A stretch of 64,000 nucleotides of DNA, taken from contig OY752147.1 of the NCBI GenBank assembly GCA_963573315.1, positions 1,240,001 to 1,304,000 on the forward strand, in the 5' to 3' direction. This document shows positions 31,366 through 43,100 of the stretch, piece after piece. The translations under genes were made by a program, and so were the position numbers. Under the pieces are notes generated by a model that was not told the origin of the DNA, made no database searches, and was given only the letters and a program-made list of their open reading frames with translations. This stretch comes from Entomortierella parvispora. Its lineage: Eukaryota; Mortierellomycota; Mortierellomycetes; Mortierellales; Mortierellaceae. Each line of letters begins with the position of its first letter. Positions within the stretch are counted from its first letter, which is position 1.

Positions 31366-31649
31366 GAATTCACATGTATACTGAGCTTCGAGAAGCTATT
31401 GAAAGTCGTGGGGCGTTTCTAGTTTTTCTTCCGCCATATTCTCCTCAATTGAACCCCATTGAGGTTGGCTTTTCTTTGACAAGGCGCTTCATTGAGAAAA
31501 ATGCCAATCTTGTCGTTGACAAAGCTTCTGAGCTTGTCCTCGACCTGGCATTTAAACAGTGCACAGCTGCAAGGTCTTTAGCAGTCAATTTATTCTCACA
31601 CTGTGGATATGAAGAAAATGGCTTAGCAAAGGAAGGGTTTGGTGAATGA
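31340..31649 (+). mobile_element. Tc1/mariner (DDE_3) transposase fragment
   Basis: The frame reads DNSRIHMYTELREAIESRG, then FLPPYSPQLNPIEVGFS and a C-terminal helix ending at a TGA at 31647-31649. This is the second-Asp to Glu part of an IS630/Tc1/mariner DDE transposase. The N-terminal half and first Asp are absent. It is joined directly to the MULE relic, with the switch falling within about 25 bp. Confidence 0.8.
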
Positions 31650-32040
31650 AAAAATAGGAAGTCGTGTTATAATATATGTTCAGTCTGACTCTTCCTGATT
31701 TAAATCCTCCATGTCGTCTTGTGGGCGAAGAAGCGCGAAGCGCGACCTGTTCAAGACGCCAAAGTCCATCCAGACCATATTGTGGAAGTCCAAGAATAGA
31801 GTGCAAGTTCTCGACATTCACCTCAGATACCAACACAGCGCTTTGAATCCGGACCTCTAGATTCTGATATTTGGAGGCACGCTCCTCCTCTTCTGCTTCC
31901 CTTCTTCGATCAAGTTCCTCCCTCTGTGCGTCCAAGTATTGTGTCTGTCTGAAAGTTGCCGTTTCTGGAATAGTGACAGGTTCATCTGGTTCAGACAGCC
32001 GAGAATCTTGCGCTAGTCTCTGAGTTGGGAAAGTTCGAGT
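31585..32040 (-). pseudogene. C-terminal coiled-coil fragment of an unknown protein
   Basis: A minus-strand frame without an ATG encodes a charged helix (DAQREELDRRREAEEEERASK) followed by a globular-looking LHSILGLPQYGLDGLWRLE segment. Similar charged helices close some transposase-associated proteins, but I cannot name the family. The frame overlaps the end of the Tc1 fragment and seems to be cut off upstream by stops near 32040. Codon use looks coding. Confidence 0.3.
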
Positions 32041-32719
32041 GGATTGGTCCTGGTGCTTTTAATTGCTCAGTATCAATCGCCTGTTGAATACGCTCTCCTG
32101 CTGCGGCTTTCCGGCTAGCTGTTGCTCGATAGATTGTTGTGCCACTTTCTTCACCCGTGTTAACTACTGACGCACATGCACGGACTTCTGGATTTTGGAC
32201 ATAAGCAAATACGTGAACAACGGCATCTGCTGGGCTGACTCCTCGTTTTATCTCTATTTATCTGAGTTATTTTACTCAAATTTATGATATATTCATCGTT
32301 TTTTTTGGGCGTTCGATTGCGTCCAACACGCCGAGCACGTCGGGGCAGTCGCTTTTTTTGTTTCTGACACGGCAACTTTGTAAACTTAAACAAACTGACT
32401 CAGGTGTCGCCGTGGCGTTGGTTCTGCCCACTCTTCTCGTTGCTGTCCTTGCCAACGCAGCTGATACTGATTGCTGTGTGTTGGCTAAGACCCAAAGGTA
32501 CAGTAATGGGGTCCTGAGCAATAACCTTAGCAGACCCACTCGTCTCTTGCTCGGCCTTGCCTGTCATCTTTCAACTGAAAAGTCAATCCGCCCCGTCTGC
32601 CCTTCCATTGGACTGTTTTTATGGTTTCGCAACAATTGTCATTTGCTAAACTTGGTCAATGCGCAAAGGCAACACTATTCTGAATGAACAAACCACTACA
32701 AAAAAACTGTGACCCAAAT
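32041..32719. other. repeat-island sequence without recognised gene
   Basis: Frames of 77-110 codons lie on both strands at 32160-32687. None has a domain, and they overlap each other. The sequence is probably degraded mobile DNA and the 3' flank of the secreted-protein gene. Confidence 0.4.
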
Positions 32720-33712
32720 TTATGACGTTCCAGGGACTTGGGCGAACATGCAACTGGCGTTGAGGTAAGGATAGATGTAGTTGCTGTTTGCACAGCCGTC
32801 GACCAATTCAGGACTGCCCCCGACAGTTTCAAAACTATCGGCAATGGCAGAAAACAGACGAGAGATGCTAGCCTTAAGATCTGCAGTCATAATCTGCGGT
32901 GGCAAGGGGAAGTCGATTGGAAAAAAGGGCGAGAAGGGGGTAGCAATGATTTGACCCGAGTTGATGGAGCATTTGTTGATGGAATTCAGGATATCGTTCT
33001 TGAATTGATTTTCACTCAAATTCTTAACGCCTTTGGATTTGGACCAAAAGTTGAGCCAAATTGAGACGCGTGTCTTGTCTCCGTTCTCAATGGAAGCAGT
33101 TGCCTTGAGCTCGTCTCCAAGTTTGGTGTATTCTTGGACAAGTTTATAAAAGTAGGTATTGGCTGGAGCCTGTTCCTGGAAAGAGGGAGCTGTGATGGTT
33201 GCTGTCACTGAGTTGGCGACATCGATTTCCAAAATTAGTTTCGCAAGGGAAGTTGGCAGATAGTGGCACCTGATATATGAGAGAGCCTCGAGGGAATTTT
33301 GCAGTGTTTTTGGGACGTTCGCACTTTTCGCACTGGCAATACCAAAGGTGTAGAGTTTCTTGGCAGCCTCCGGTTTGCCAGCAATAAGCATCCTGGTTCC
33401 TGATGAGAAGCGAGCATAGGCTGCATCCACGCCACCCTTTGGAACATACTTTTTCGGATCGTAACCTAGGATGGTATCGTAGGCATTCTGTAGTGATATC
33501 AAGTTTTGAAAGAAGACAGGGTCGGCAGTTTTGATTTTGTTAAGCTTTGCACCGGCGCGGGCGAAGTCTCCGGAAAAAAGGTTGATATAGGCGTCAATAA
33601 AATCGGGGAGACTCGAAAGTCCCAAGGTTTGCAAATAACCGGGAGGGATCGTAATGGCACTGACACCAGCGGTGCAAGCAACGATCGCCGCAAAGACACG
33701 CTTGAGCTGCAT
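32720..33712 (-). CDS. secreted orphan protein, 330 aa
   Basis: A single minus-strand exon starts at the ATG at 33712. Residues 1-19 form a clear signal peptide (basic start, FAAIVACTAG core, cut near VSA). The mature protein is mostly helical with few Cys: one mid-protein near SYIRCHY, one in NKCSIN, and two near the C-terminus. No catalytic motif is recognisable, and there is no membrane segment or GPI tail. It may act in the cell wall or outside the cell. It borders the repeat island, a common place for lineage-specific secreted proteins in fungi, but there is no evidence that it is an effector. The start is supported by the signal peptide. Confidence 0.75.
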   Translation of the reverse strand: MQLKRVFAAIVACTAGVSAITIPPGYLQTLGLSSLPDFIDAYINLFSGDFARAGAKLNKIKTADPVFFQNLISLQNAYDTILGYDPKKYVPKGGVDAAYARFSSGTRMLIAGKPEAAKKLYTFGIASAKSANVPKTLQNSLEALSYIRCHYLPTSLAKLILEIDVANSVTATITAPSFQEQAPANTYFYKLVQEYTKLGDELKATASIENGDKTRVSIWLNFWSKSKGVKNLSENQFKNDILNSINKCSINSGQIIATPFSPFFPIDFPLPPQIMTADLKASISRLFSAIADSFETVGGSPELVDGCANSNYIYPYLNASCMFAQVPGTS

Positions 33713-34524
33713 CGAACGTGAGACGCGTGGGCTTTGTTACCGGCGTGTACTTGAAGAGCCTTACGACGGAGTGGGATGTGGGTCGTTGCTCACTAAGGAC
33801 GGATAAAAAAAAGTAGATATTAACTACGTGAACATCACTTCTGTTCATATTTGTAATGGTGTGATCTTATCAAATAACCTTACGTTAGCCTGTTCAAGAA
33901 GAGCGTCCTTGTGAACTTCGTTAATAGGAGCTTGTGGTGATCTTGAGGTGTTCTGTGAAGGTTTCTGCAATGCTTATTGAGGCAGGGTTTGAAAATATCT
34001 CAGTGCAGAATGCTCGAAGGGGTTGTGCATCTTAAAATACAGTACTAGACAGGGGTGCGAAATATAAAGGGAGCGAGCCAAAAGCACAACGTTCCTCTTT
34101 GGACCAAAAATTAAAAAAAAAAACGAATTTCAAGAGTTTTGAGGGGAGGATGATTAAAGGAATGTTAGGGAGAGGATGAAAATCCATAGCCCATTATTAT
34201 CGATTTTCAGGATGCAAAGGGATACTAACAAGATGAAAGGGGTTGCAACAAGGGTCTAAGGACAACTGAGGATAGCGGTTACGTCTATGATCTAATCGAA
34301 ATTTCCACTAATTGCCAACCAACCAAGCTAACTATTAGTTGGCCGAAGATCTCAACTGCTGAAATGGCTTTAGTTGATGTTAGTCGTTGGTTTAATTGTT
34401 GGTTGAGGTCTATATGCTTCGACGATGTTTTGGTTGGTGTCTTTTCCAGCAAGGGTCTCGACCACAGACCCTAGTTTTCAATAATGGGCAGGAAAGAACT
34501 TTGCCTGGAAGGACGATTCCCTCC
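33713..34524. other. AT-rich intergenic region
   Basis: No gene seen in 812 bp. An A-run lies near 34110-34120. CAAC/GTTG-rich sequence at 34314-34408 gives weak inverted similarity around 34360, too imperfect to call a hairpin. Confidence 0.5.
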
Positions 34525-37147
34525 TTAGTCGTAGTGGGTGATATCGCGCAGTCTCATCACCTCGTTCCAGTCCTTTCTTCTTCTCCTCTTGATCGAAAAG
34601 TAGCTTCCAGACAGCTTGCCCATCCATCCGCTGTCAGCCTTCTTTGTCTTGTTCTCCTTGACCAGCTCCTCTGGATCCTCAGGCAAGTTCAAGACATCAA
34701 CTGCCAGCCGGTTCACGCGCTCTGCCAAGACAGACCGCGTCTCACGAAGGGAATATATGGTATCCTCCGTCATGAACAGCAGACGTAACAAACTCAGCAT
34801 CGATTTCGCGTTGTGGATTAGGTCCTCGAGCCAACGAATAGTACTGAAAAAGAAAATGCAAAAAGACATTGTCAGTAGACGGCTGGTAGATCCAAAGCCT
34901 CCTATCTTTGTAGCAAGAGTTGACTTACAGCCACATGAGAATCACGATTCCTGGTCCAGTCACCAAAGCAAACGGCAGGGTCATTAAAACCCAAAAGCCC
35001 CATATCAATGGCAGGAAGAAGGTTGCGATCATCAACTTGTACTGAGCAATCTCGTCCAGATTGTCTTCAAGGGGTCCCTTCTGACGAATTTTTCTCTCCT
35101 GGTACTTGACGGCGATAAAAACCGGCGCCCATAGAAACAGTCCAGGAATGCAGATCGCTGCCAAGAGACACGCCAGCAAGAAACGTTGTCCCAATCGCGA
35201 CGTAATCACACGAACACTGGGCTTTCCTTGCTTGATTCGATAATCCTTGAGGCAATAAAAGTCCAAATGATCTTGGTATTCCTTGAGTTGTCGAAAGAGT
35301 TCAGTGTAAAAAGTCAGTCTCTATTCCCAAGGCCATTCGGGAATTTATAACGATCTGGAGTGAAAAAAAAGATGACACTTACTTCAAGATCCTTGCCGAG
35401 TTCCTCGATAAACTTGGCCACCCCTGGAGTATACTGGTCAAGCCGTTTCTCCGGCAAAGAGGTCTTTGTTCCGCTGCTGTGATCGCCCAATACTGGTGAT
35501 GACCGGGTTTCACTGAAGGCTGCAACAAACTTGCGGGTCAGGCGCACGTACTGGCCTAATGAGATTCTGGTACCTAGATCGCCTCCGTAGAGTTTACGCG
35601 CCACATGTCCCAATCGAACAGTCTGCCAGTCTTGAGCATCCAAGAGGTTTGACCTAACCGTATTTTCCAACAGATCCGTGAGTTTCTTGATGGCCTCGGT
35701 CCTCTCCTCCTTGTTGGTCGAAAACAACTTTGGATCTTGCTGGGGCGTAAGAACAATGGGTGCGTGGAAAGTGACCAGAACATCCGATCGGAACTTTTCA
35801 CGATGAAGGTAGTTGATGGACGTTGTCATCAATGTCAAGCTGAAGTCCGGCCGATCTTGGAATTTGGCCAATGTCTACGAGTTCGAGCATTAGGAAACAT
35901 TATTAGATTCATTCATTGGGATTGATGTGTTGATGACTGCAAAAGATACATACGTCGCTGGCAATCATGGCCACACCGGCCTTAAAAGGCGCCAGCTGTG
36001 GGTGGTATCTTGAAATGCCCTCTGGGAACATGCTATACGAGTCGATGCAAAGTGTTAGAGGCGAAACTCTGTGATCGTCAAGATGGCGCACGGTGCTCTT
36101 TCGTGAGCTTGGTCTGGTACTACCATCCCCTTTCACGAGCCGATCCATTTCCACAGAAGCTGCTCCACTCCCCTCCCACCGCACAAACAAGAACCAAAAA
36201 AAAAAAAAAAAGGCGTGTTGAGTCTTTTGCATTACCACACGCAGCTTCCAGTTCCCAGGCTGTCGATCAAAGCGCTCATTGTCTCAGCATTGTCAACTTT
36301 TTTGTTGTCGTAATCTTTCCGTCTCTTGATGGGGATGGTTCCTGCACTCTTGATCACGTAGCTATAAAAGAATCAAACAACACGCGTGAGAATACTCGAA
36401 CTAAAGGTTCGACCACACAGCTTCCTCAAAAGAAGAAAGGTGTCTGTACTTGAAAACGCCGGGCTTGTGCCAGAACGTGTCCTTGGCAGTCATGCGGATC
36501 ATGCTTCGACTCTTGGGAGGGACGGTCGACAAGATGGCAATGGCATCGGTCAAACTATTGGAGTGATTCGCGACTGTTCAAACGAGAAGACAAAGACGGA
36601 GAAGGAAACATCTGTCAGATCGTTGAACATGTTGCTCCCAAGAGTCCTTCTTTTCATCCTCGTATAAATAGACTAGAGCTCATTTGCAAGGAAATGAAGT
36701 TGAGAAGGGTAATACGCGGCGGATTTGCAGTCCGCATGCTATTCCCTTTCCACGTCCACACATTCATCAAGGACATAACTCAAGAATCATTTTCAACACG
36801 ATCTTGTCACGTAAGAAACAAAAAACCAAGAAAATCAAGGAAAACTTTTTCTTGACGTTACCCAGGATGGCCGGGTAGTTGTCTGGAGCGATATTCTCGG
36901 TGCCCTCTACTTCGACATTGCCATAGAATGAATGGAGACAAATCTTGAAAAAGAATCGAATGGCCTTGTACATGACCGGGGGACGCTGATTCCTCAAAGA
37001 AGAGGCCGAGAGTTTGTGGCCGTTTGAATGAGCAGGCGCGTGTCCGTCGGTAGAGTTGATGCCAGAGGCATGGCTGTCATGTTCGCCATTGCGGGTGGTT
37101 GTAGTCCTGAGCTGGCTCTGAGAAGAGCGCTTGCGTAGGTTTGGCAT
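34525..37147 (-). CDS. glycerol-3-phosphate/DHAP acyltransferase (Gpt2/Sct1 type)
   Basis: Seven minus-strand exons are in phase: 36862-37147, 36450-36573, 36236-36361, 35954-36032, 35383-35874, 34929-35320 and 34525-34843, giving 605 aa. Acyltransferase motif I is NHSNSLTD (the HX4D box), with exon 1 ending just before it. SAGTIPIKRR and MFPEGIS are the further substrate-binding motifs. Two long hydrophobic segments near residues 400-480 (FLLACLLAAICIPGLFLW and IATFFLPLIWGFWVLMTL) anchor it in the ER membrane. The enzyme makes lysophosphatidic acid, the first step of glycerolipid synthesis, which is very active in oleaginous fungi. An upstream in-frame ATG at 37234 would add a hydrophobic 29-residue stretch; I prefer 37147. 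Confidence 0.88.
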
Positions 37148-37560
37148 ATGAAAGTGCGAGCAGGGAAGAAGGACGAGGGAGGTAAAGGAGAAGGGAAGAA
37201 GAGTAAGAAGAACGGGAAAAAAAGTTAATGGCATTTTGAATGTGTGACTTTCTTTGCATTTTTACCAGCCTGCAGGGATGCATTGCTTGCATTGCTTGCT
37301 TGTTTTGCTTGCTTGCAGCAATTGTGGACAGACAAGGCCTCTGTTGGCACCAGTTCTTTTCGAAAGCGTTTGTTCCAAGTGAGCTGCCATCGCCTCGCTC
37401 ATTCTTTTTTATTCATTCACTTCCAGAAAACTCCAGAGATATTCATAAAATAAAAAGAAATAAAAGAAATGACTTTATATCCTTCATGTTGCCATGATAT
37501 CAACCACTCCCTTTTGGATTCCTTTTTGGTTTTTTTTTCCGTTAAAAAGGAGAAAAAAAT
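37148..37560. other. intergenic region between GPAT and uS10
   Basis: The gap holds the GPAT promoter and the uS10 3' end. A short direct repeat of GCATTGCTT-type units lies at about 37278-37315, and A/T-rich sequence at 37440-37560. Confidence 0.5.
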
Positions 37561-37926
37561 TTAAAGGGCAAGGGTAACCTCGCACTCGACACCGGACTCG
37601 AGGTTGATGGAGGTCAACTGCTTGACGATCTCGGCGGGGGAGTGCAAGTCGATGAGACGCTTGTGGATCTTCATCTCGTAACGGTCCCAGGTCTTGGAAC
37701 CCTCACCGCAAGGGGACTTGCGGGTGGTGATGCGGAGAACCTTGGTGGGGAGACGGACGGGTCCCTTAACACGGAGGTTCTTGTCCTTGGCACGCTGGAT
37801 CAAGTCCGAGCAGACCTTCTCGAGGTTCTTGACGTTGCGGGAGGTCAAGGTGATACGGATGCGGTGAACGGCAGACTCGACGTTCTCCTCGACACCGGGC
37901 TTGGCAGACTTCTGGATGGCAGACAT
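37561..37926 (-). CDS. RPS20: 40S ribosomal protein uS10 (S20)
   Basis: A single minus-strand exon codes 121 aa. The sequence follows uS10 throughout: [59 protein letters not shown] and [14 protein letters not shown]. The protein sits in the head of the small subunit near the mRNA entry. Strong codon bias (many GAG, AAG and CTC codons) explains the open frames on the other strand. The leader contains a long A-run near position 37990 on the minus strand. Confidence 0.96.
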   Translation of the reverse strand: MSAIQKSAKPGVEENVESAVHRIRITLTSRNVKNLEKVCSDLIQRAKDKNLRVKGPVRLPTKVLRITTRKSPCGEGSKTWDRYEMKIHKRLIDLHSPAEIVKQLTSINLESGVECEVTLAL

Positions 37927-38092
37927 GATGATTAGATTTCGAAAGGAGGAAACAGATGCACTCGCCCAGGCACCTTGCTTTTGTGCTCTGTTTTTTTTTC
38001 AATTGAAAGGACTGCTTAAACGAGCTCGGTGACTGTCTTTATTATCTCTGGACTCATGTCTGTCTGTCTGTACTGGAGAGGGGAGTCGGGGA

Positions 38093-39288
38093 TCATGGCA
38101 CCAGCACCGTCATGTCAAAGGGTCCCGCGTGTGTCTTTGCCCACTGCAGTGCCTCCTCGACCTGCTCCAGACTGAACTCCTTGCACGTCAGCAGCGTCGG
38201 ATCCAACAGTCCCGCATCTATCATCCCCAAAATATCCACGTTCGCCACTGGCGGGTTCATGAACACACCTTTCACCGTCAAGTTCTTGGCCGTCAGCTGT
38301 CGATAAGGCAACTGAACTGGGTCATCCTCCAGACCTCCCATCAAAATGGCAGTGCCACCAAACTTCAAGGCATTGATCGCCGCACGTGCGGTCGAGAACG
38401 GGGCTGACGCTGGCAACATGTCAAAGGTCACGTCCAAATGGAACCCTTCTCCAACCGCCTTTTGGAAATTCGCCGTATCCTGAGCCTCATTTCCTGTCAC
38501 CACCAAAGGAAATACTCGGGACCCAAACTTGGCCACATAGCTCTCGAGTACTTGTGAATTACGGCCCGAGGCAATGACCCGACGGGCTCCCATGGCCAGC
38601 GCAATGGCGACCGCGGAACCGCCAAAGGGTCCTGTAGAGCCCGTGATGGCAATGGTCTGTCCGGCTCGAAGTCCCGAATCACGGAGTCCCCCATAGACGA
38701 TGGCGTACCCGGCAATGTTGCTCAAGGCGCTCACACCCACCTTTGCCTCGACACTTGGAGGAACAGGGATCTATAGACAGTCGCCCAACCAAGAAAAAAA
38801 AACTTGTCAAGTTCCACCTTGATCTGCAGCAAAGCATCGACCTTTTTTTTCATTCTTACAAGGTTCTCGACAGGCACCACCATCTTTTCCGCAAAAGAGC
38901 CATGGAGCCAAACGGACTGCAAGCTCTCACCCGCAGGGCCTGGTGCAAGGAGGCCCGAGATAATGGCCGCCGGTGCCACCGCGTTATCGCGTGCACGGAT
39001 AGTAGGATCAAGGACGACCAACTGGCCGGGCTGAAGAACAGTGTTGCCTGGTCCAATGGAACGGATCCGACCCACTGCCCCAGTGCCGGGCACAGAGGGC
39101 AAGATTTTGGGGAACTCACGTGTCCCATCGAGAATCTCGGACGCGTAGCTTCGGATATGGGTTGCCAGCACGTCAATCACGGCCTCTCCCGCCGTCGGTT
39201 CTCGGATCGGTATCTCGGTCAAGGTGAGGAAAGGTGGATTGGGCTTGGGCCCATAAGAGATGGCTGCTCGGGCAGTGGAGATGGTCAT
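38093..39288 (-). CDS. zinc-independent MDR-family oxidoreductase
   Basis: Two minus-strand exons, 38860-39288 and 38093-38770, join in phase 0 and give 368 aa. The GroES-like half contains PSVPGTGAVGRIRSIG. The nucleotide-binding half has GSTGPFGGSAVAIALAMGA, the Rossmann motif for NAD(P)H. The GHE zinc signature and structural-zinc Cys cluster of classical alcohol dehydrogenases are absent, so it belongs to the quinone-reductase-like branch of the medium-chain family. The substrate is unknown. No targeting signal is seen. The 5' end lies in a 0.9-kb gap shared with the RasGEF 3' end. Confidence 0.87.
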
Positions 39289-40171
39289 GTTGGTGGAGGA
39301 GGGGGGAGGGAAGGAAGGTAAAAGAAAAAAGTTTTTTTGTCTTTTTGAAAAGGTCGAATGGAATGATGGAGCGTTTTGCATAGTCCTTGAACATGCCCTT
39401 TTTAAATACGCAAAACCCGATAATCAGCAGTGGTCCCCCTCATCCATGACAAATCGAGTTTACGAGAGGACTAGTGGAGAACAAGAAAGGAAGCGAATGA
39501 TTTGAAATCAGAGAGTCCATCGAATAGCAAGCACCTCATTGACGCGTCGTGTCGTGACTGGGAAACACCAATTGGGCTGAGGCGTGCAATGTTTAAAAAA
39601 ACCACAAAGTTGTTCACGTTCAGGAAAAATACAACAAAGATGTTGTTGTCATGTCGACCATTGGATATCATTCATGCAAGCATGCAAAAGAGTGAAAAAG
39701 AGACTCTGAGTGTCTTTATTCACAGCCTGTCAAGTCGAAATCGTTAACAGGTGAACAGGGCGTAAGCATGAGAAAAAAAGAGAACCCGACTAATTTGTCA
39801 GTAAAGAGAGTTGCGTCCGAGAGATGAAGTAGAGAGCTCCCTTCTTATTCTCTTGTTTTCAAATGGCGTCAAATATGTACATGAGGTATGGCGGGGGCGA
39901 GTGAATGGCTACATGGTTCGGAAGGAGAGGGGGTAGGGGGAGAAGAAAGAGTCAATTGGAGCTGGAGTGAGATCCCAATTGAACATGAAATGAATATCCC
40001 GTGCAGGGGTGAGTGTCCAAAGAGAGTAAAGAGAAAAAGATGGTCATCAATATAATACATGATGGGAACACAAAGCAGAAGGAGACTCTGGGCGCCTGTT
40101 GCCCCAAAATGTCTTTTCTTTGCTTTGCCTTTCCATCCAAGTCGTCAAGGAGATTTGGCTGCGGCTTTGTG
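39289..40171. other. intergenic region between MDR gene and RasGEF
   Basis: No gene seen in 883 bp. It must hold the MDR promoter and the RasGEF 3' untranslated region. Short frames on both strands lack domains. Confidence 0.55.
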
Positions 40172-43100
40172 TTAAAAAAAGTTGAACTTGCTGAGGCTTC
40201 TCGAATGGTGGAGTTTCCCTGGCTCGGTGCCTACAGATTTGGTGTAGAGCTCCTCATCATCAAGAACATGAGTATCCGTGATGACCCGCGAGATGAATGG
40301 ATCGGGTTGAATCTCGTAGGGCTTTGCCTGGAACTGCATCACTGTTGAGATCACCTCGGTCAAGAGGCAAAACTTTTGCCAGTGGATCGTCCCATCCTGT
40401 CGGAGGTCGCGGTTTCCCTCGCTGATTGACAAAAGATCGCCAAGGTGGACTCCCCTAGATACCAGAATTCAGGACGTTGCCAATGTCGTGTTAGGAGATA
40501 AGGGTACTGAAAAGGTGCTTGATATTCAGAGATACAAATGGGAGAGATGTACTTACAGATAAGGGATGCATGGTAATGGCTGGGCTTTCAAGGCAGCGCG
40601 ATACTCGAAAAAGCTTCTTTCGGAACTCATAAGGTGCTCCAGCTCTTTGAACGTGGCCCAGATCTCCTTTCCTTGGAGCAGTTCGCGAGTCTGGACCAAG
40701 CGATGAATTGATGAAGTGTTCATAGCCCCGATGATGGCCATTGTGGTGTTGAAGTTACCCATGTCTCGAAGCAGCTAGGAATCACAAGAAAAGGTCAGAT
40801 AGGTTCGAGTACTACGCCGTATAGACAGAGACCAGTTTGCTCCTTTCGAATATCCTACCTTAGCAATGTTGATGAATTTCTCCATCATCTTGGCACGACT
40901 CTTCACCTTGGCGGGCGACAAGATCATGGTGCCGACCCATGACGAGATAAAATTGAAATGGGAAATACATGCCTGGAAAGCAGCCGATCCCTTCTTGGTC
41001 TTCCACACTTGGCGCAACATGTCTCTAGGCTAAAAGTGAAAAAAATGGGGAACCTGGTCAGTATGCTGGCCACCGTGGACAATGTCCTTATCAGGTGTGT
41101 TGTCTTACTCTAAGCTTTTTGAACAGCAAAAACTCGACACTAGTCAATTGAGCAGCGATAGCGCCATCTTTGATATCCATGAAGGGCGTGTTCATTGACA
41201 GATAGTCAATAGGCGGTGGTTGATGGTGAATAGAGTTGGTGCCGGACCCCTGCAGAGGATGAACGGGGGCTTCATCCGCAGTTTCCCGAAATATAAGGGT
41301 AACGTTCGAACTGGCGTTGGAGGAGCCTTGCGAGATGGCAGGCGGGCCGTTAGGCATAGGCCCAGGCAAAGGAGCGCCTTGTTGACCAAAGGATCGCTTG
41401 CGGTACGCTTGACTGCTACTGCGCTTGCTAATGAACGGAATCGGAGTCATGGGCTGGAGCTGATGGGGAGTGGCATCGCCCTCCGTGAACGCGGAGGGTG
41501 CAGGAGTCGTGGTGATTGCCGCCGGTCCTGAGGAGACGGATGAAGCCGAACCGCGTCGATTGGAGACAAAGGCCTCCATGGCGCAAGGGGAGGCATGGGC
41601 CAGCGAGCCGGTGCTGGATCGTCGATCACGAGGCAACGGCTGAAGTAAGGCCCGCGTCTGCGGCCGCAGTGGCGACGAGGAAGAGGACGACAACAAGGTA
41701 CCGCTGTTGAGTTGAGGGCATGAAGCGAGACTGTCAAAGGTCATCTGCGTAGATTTGACTTCAGGCATGGCGTCATCCTCGTCAAATGAACCCCACTCTC
41801 TGTCCTCATCCATATCAGCCTCCGTCGCAAATGCAAATGTGTCGTGGAAGCCAGAGTCGGTGTCTTCATCCCAGATAGCCCCCACTCCTGTTGGTCCCGA
41901 GATGGAAGAGTTTCGTGAATCAGAGTTGGAATCGCCAAGAGGCCAACGCCAGTTGTTGAAGTGATGAATGGAGGACAGCGGCACAAGCTGCACGTAGATC
42001 TCGTTCAAGCAAGGGAACAGCGCCACGCGGTCCCTGAGGAATCTTGCCAGGTGCTGTCTTGTCTGGCGGTGGATCAAGTCGTTGGGATGATGCTTGAGCC
42101 ATGCCATCAGAATGGCACAGATACTGGTAATAAGAGACATCGATATATCAAAAAACGCGACAAGGGTAGGGCGTGTGCCACATGATTCTAATTTGATCGA
42201 CGCGTCGTTTCTCAAGAAGGAGATGACAAACAGCCTTACCGGAAGCGGGTGTTCTTGGCCTCCTCGTCGTCATCGTCGACAAACTCGCCCAACTCCTCAA
42301 AGCGCTCAATGAGCATGTCCAAAAGTTCACGGGGTCGGAGGAATTTTCGGTAAATCATCAGGAAGACCTTCGTTTTTGCGATTTGCTCTATAAATAAACG
42401 TAAACGGCCCAGTTGGATGGCCATGGGGAGAGCAGAGAAAGAGACATGGAAGGAAATGAACAGAGAAATGAAAACAAAAGGGGCAGGAGCAGCAGGAGAG
42501 GGGGTGAGCAGCCGGGATTCAGGAGGAGGTAGGAGGGAGTCAAGATGGAGATAAATGAAAAATAAAAGTGAGGGCATAAAATGAACGAACGGACAGGACA
42601 GGATCAGTTGAACCAGGACGACATTGGACATGGCAGGGACATCAAGGGAGATGCAGATGGAGGGGATGCACAAGGGTAACAAGTGAGGGCATTTGAAAGG
42701 GGGGGCAACGAGAATGAGTTAGCTTCCTGAGAGGGTTTTCTGCAACTGATACATGCATAGGAAAGTGCGTGGAAGTGGGGCCAAGGGAAGCAATGAGATG
42801 AAGAGAAGGAGACACATACCAATTGAGTTAACATAGTCTGGGATCGTAAGCTGACTGACTAGGTTGTCAAGGGTCACCCCTGGGGCTGATTCACTTTGTG
42901 GCCAAAAACAGTTCCCTGCATTAGCATCCAATTAGTCGGTATGGAACATTGCTGGCGATGTGGCTGTGGGTATCCACATCGTCCCTTCTCCACCACCATC
43001 ACCCCTTACCAAGAATCTTTGGAGCTTCTTCGAGATCCTCCCAGGAATCCAGAATCAGACGCAGAAGAAGAGCTAAGCGGCGAAGTTGGATGCATTGGTG

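Noticed and set aside
34314-34408. CAAC/GTTG-rich inverted similarity as a foldback element
   Set aside because: Pairing is too imperfect and short to support a structure.
37145-37234. Upstream ATG of GPAT at 37234 as the true start
   Set aside because: It would add a hydrophobic stretch unlike the family's N-terminus; the ATG at 37147 gives a hydrophilic start. Not fully excluded.
37642-37935. 97-codon plus-strand frame opposite the uS10 gene
   Set aside because: Strong codon bias of the ribosomal protein gene explains it.
42901-42925. TGCAG acceptor for RasGEF exon 2
   Set aside because: Its phase clashes with the exon 1 donor and leads to a stop; the AAAG acceptor 20 bp downstream keeps the frame.
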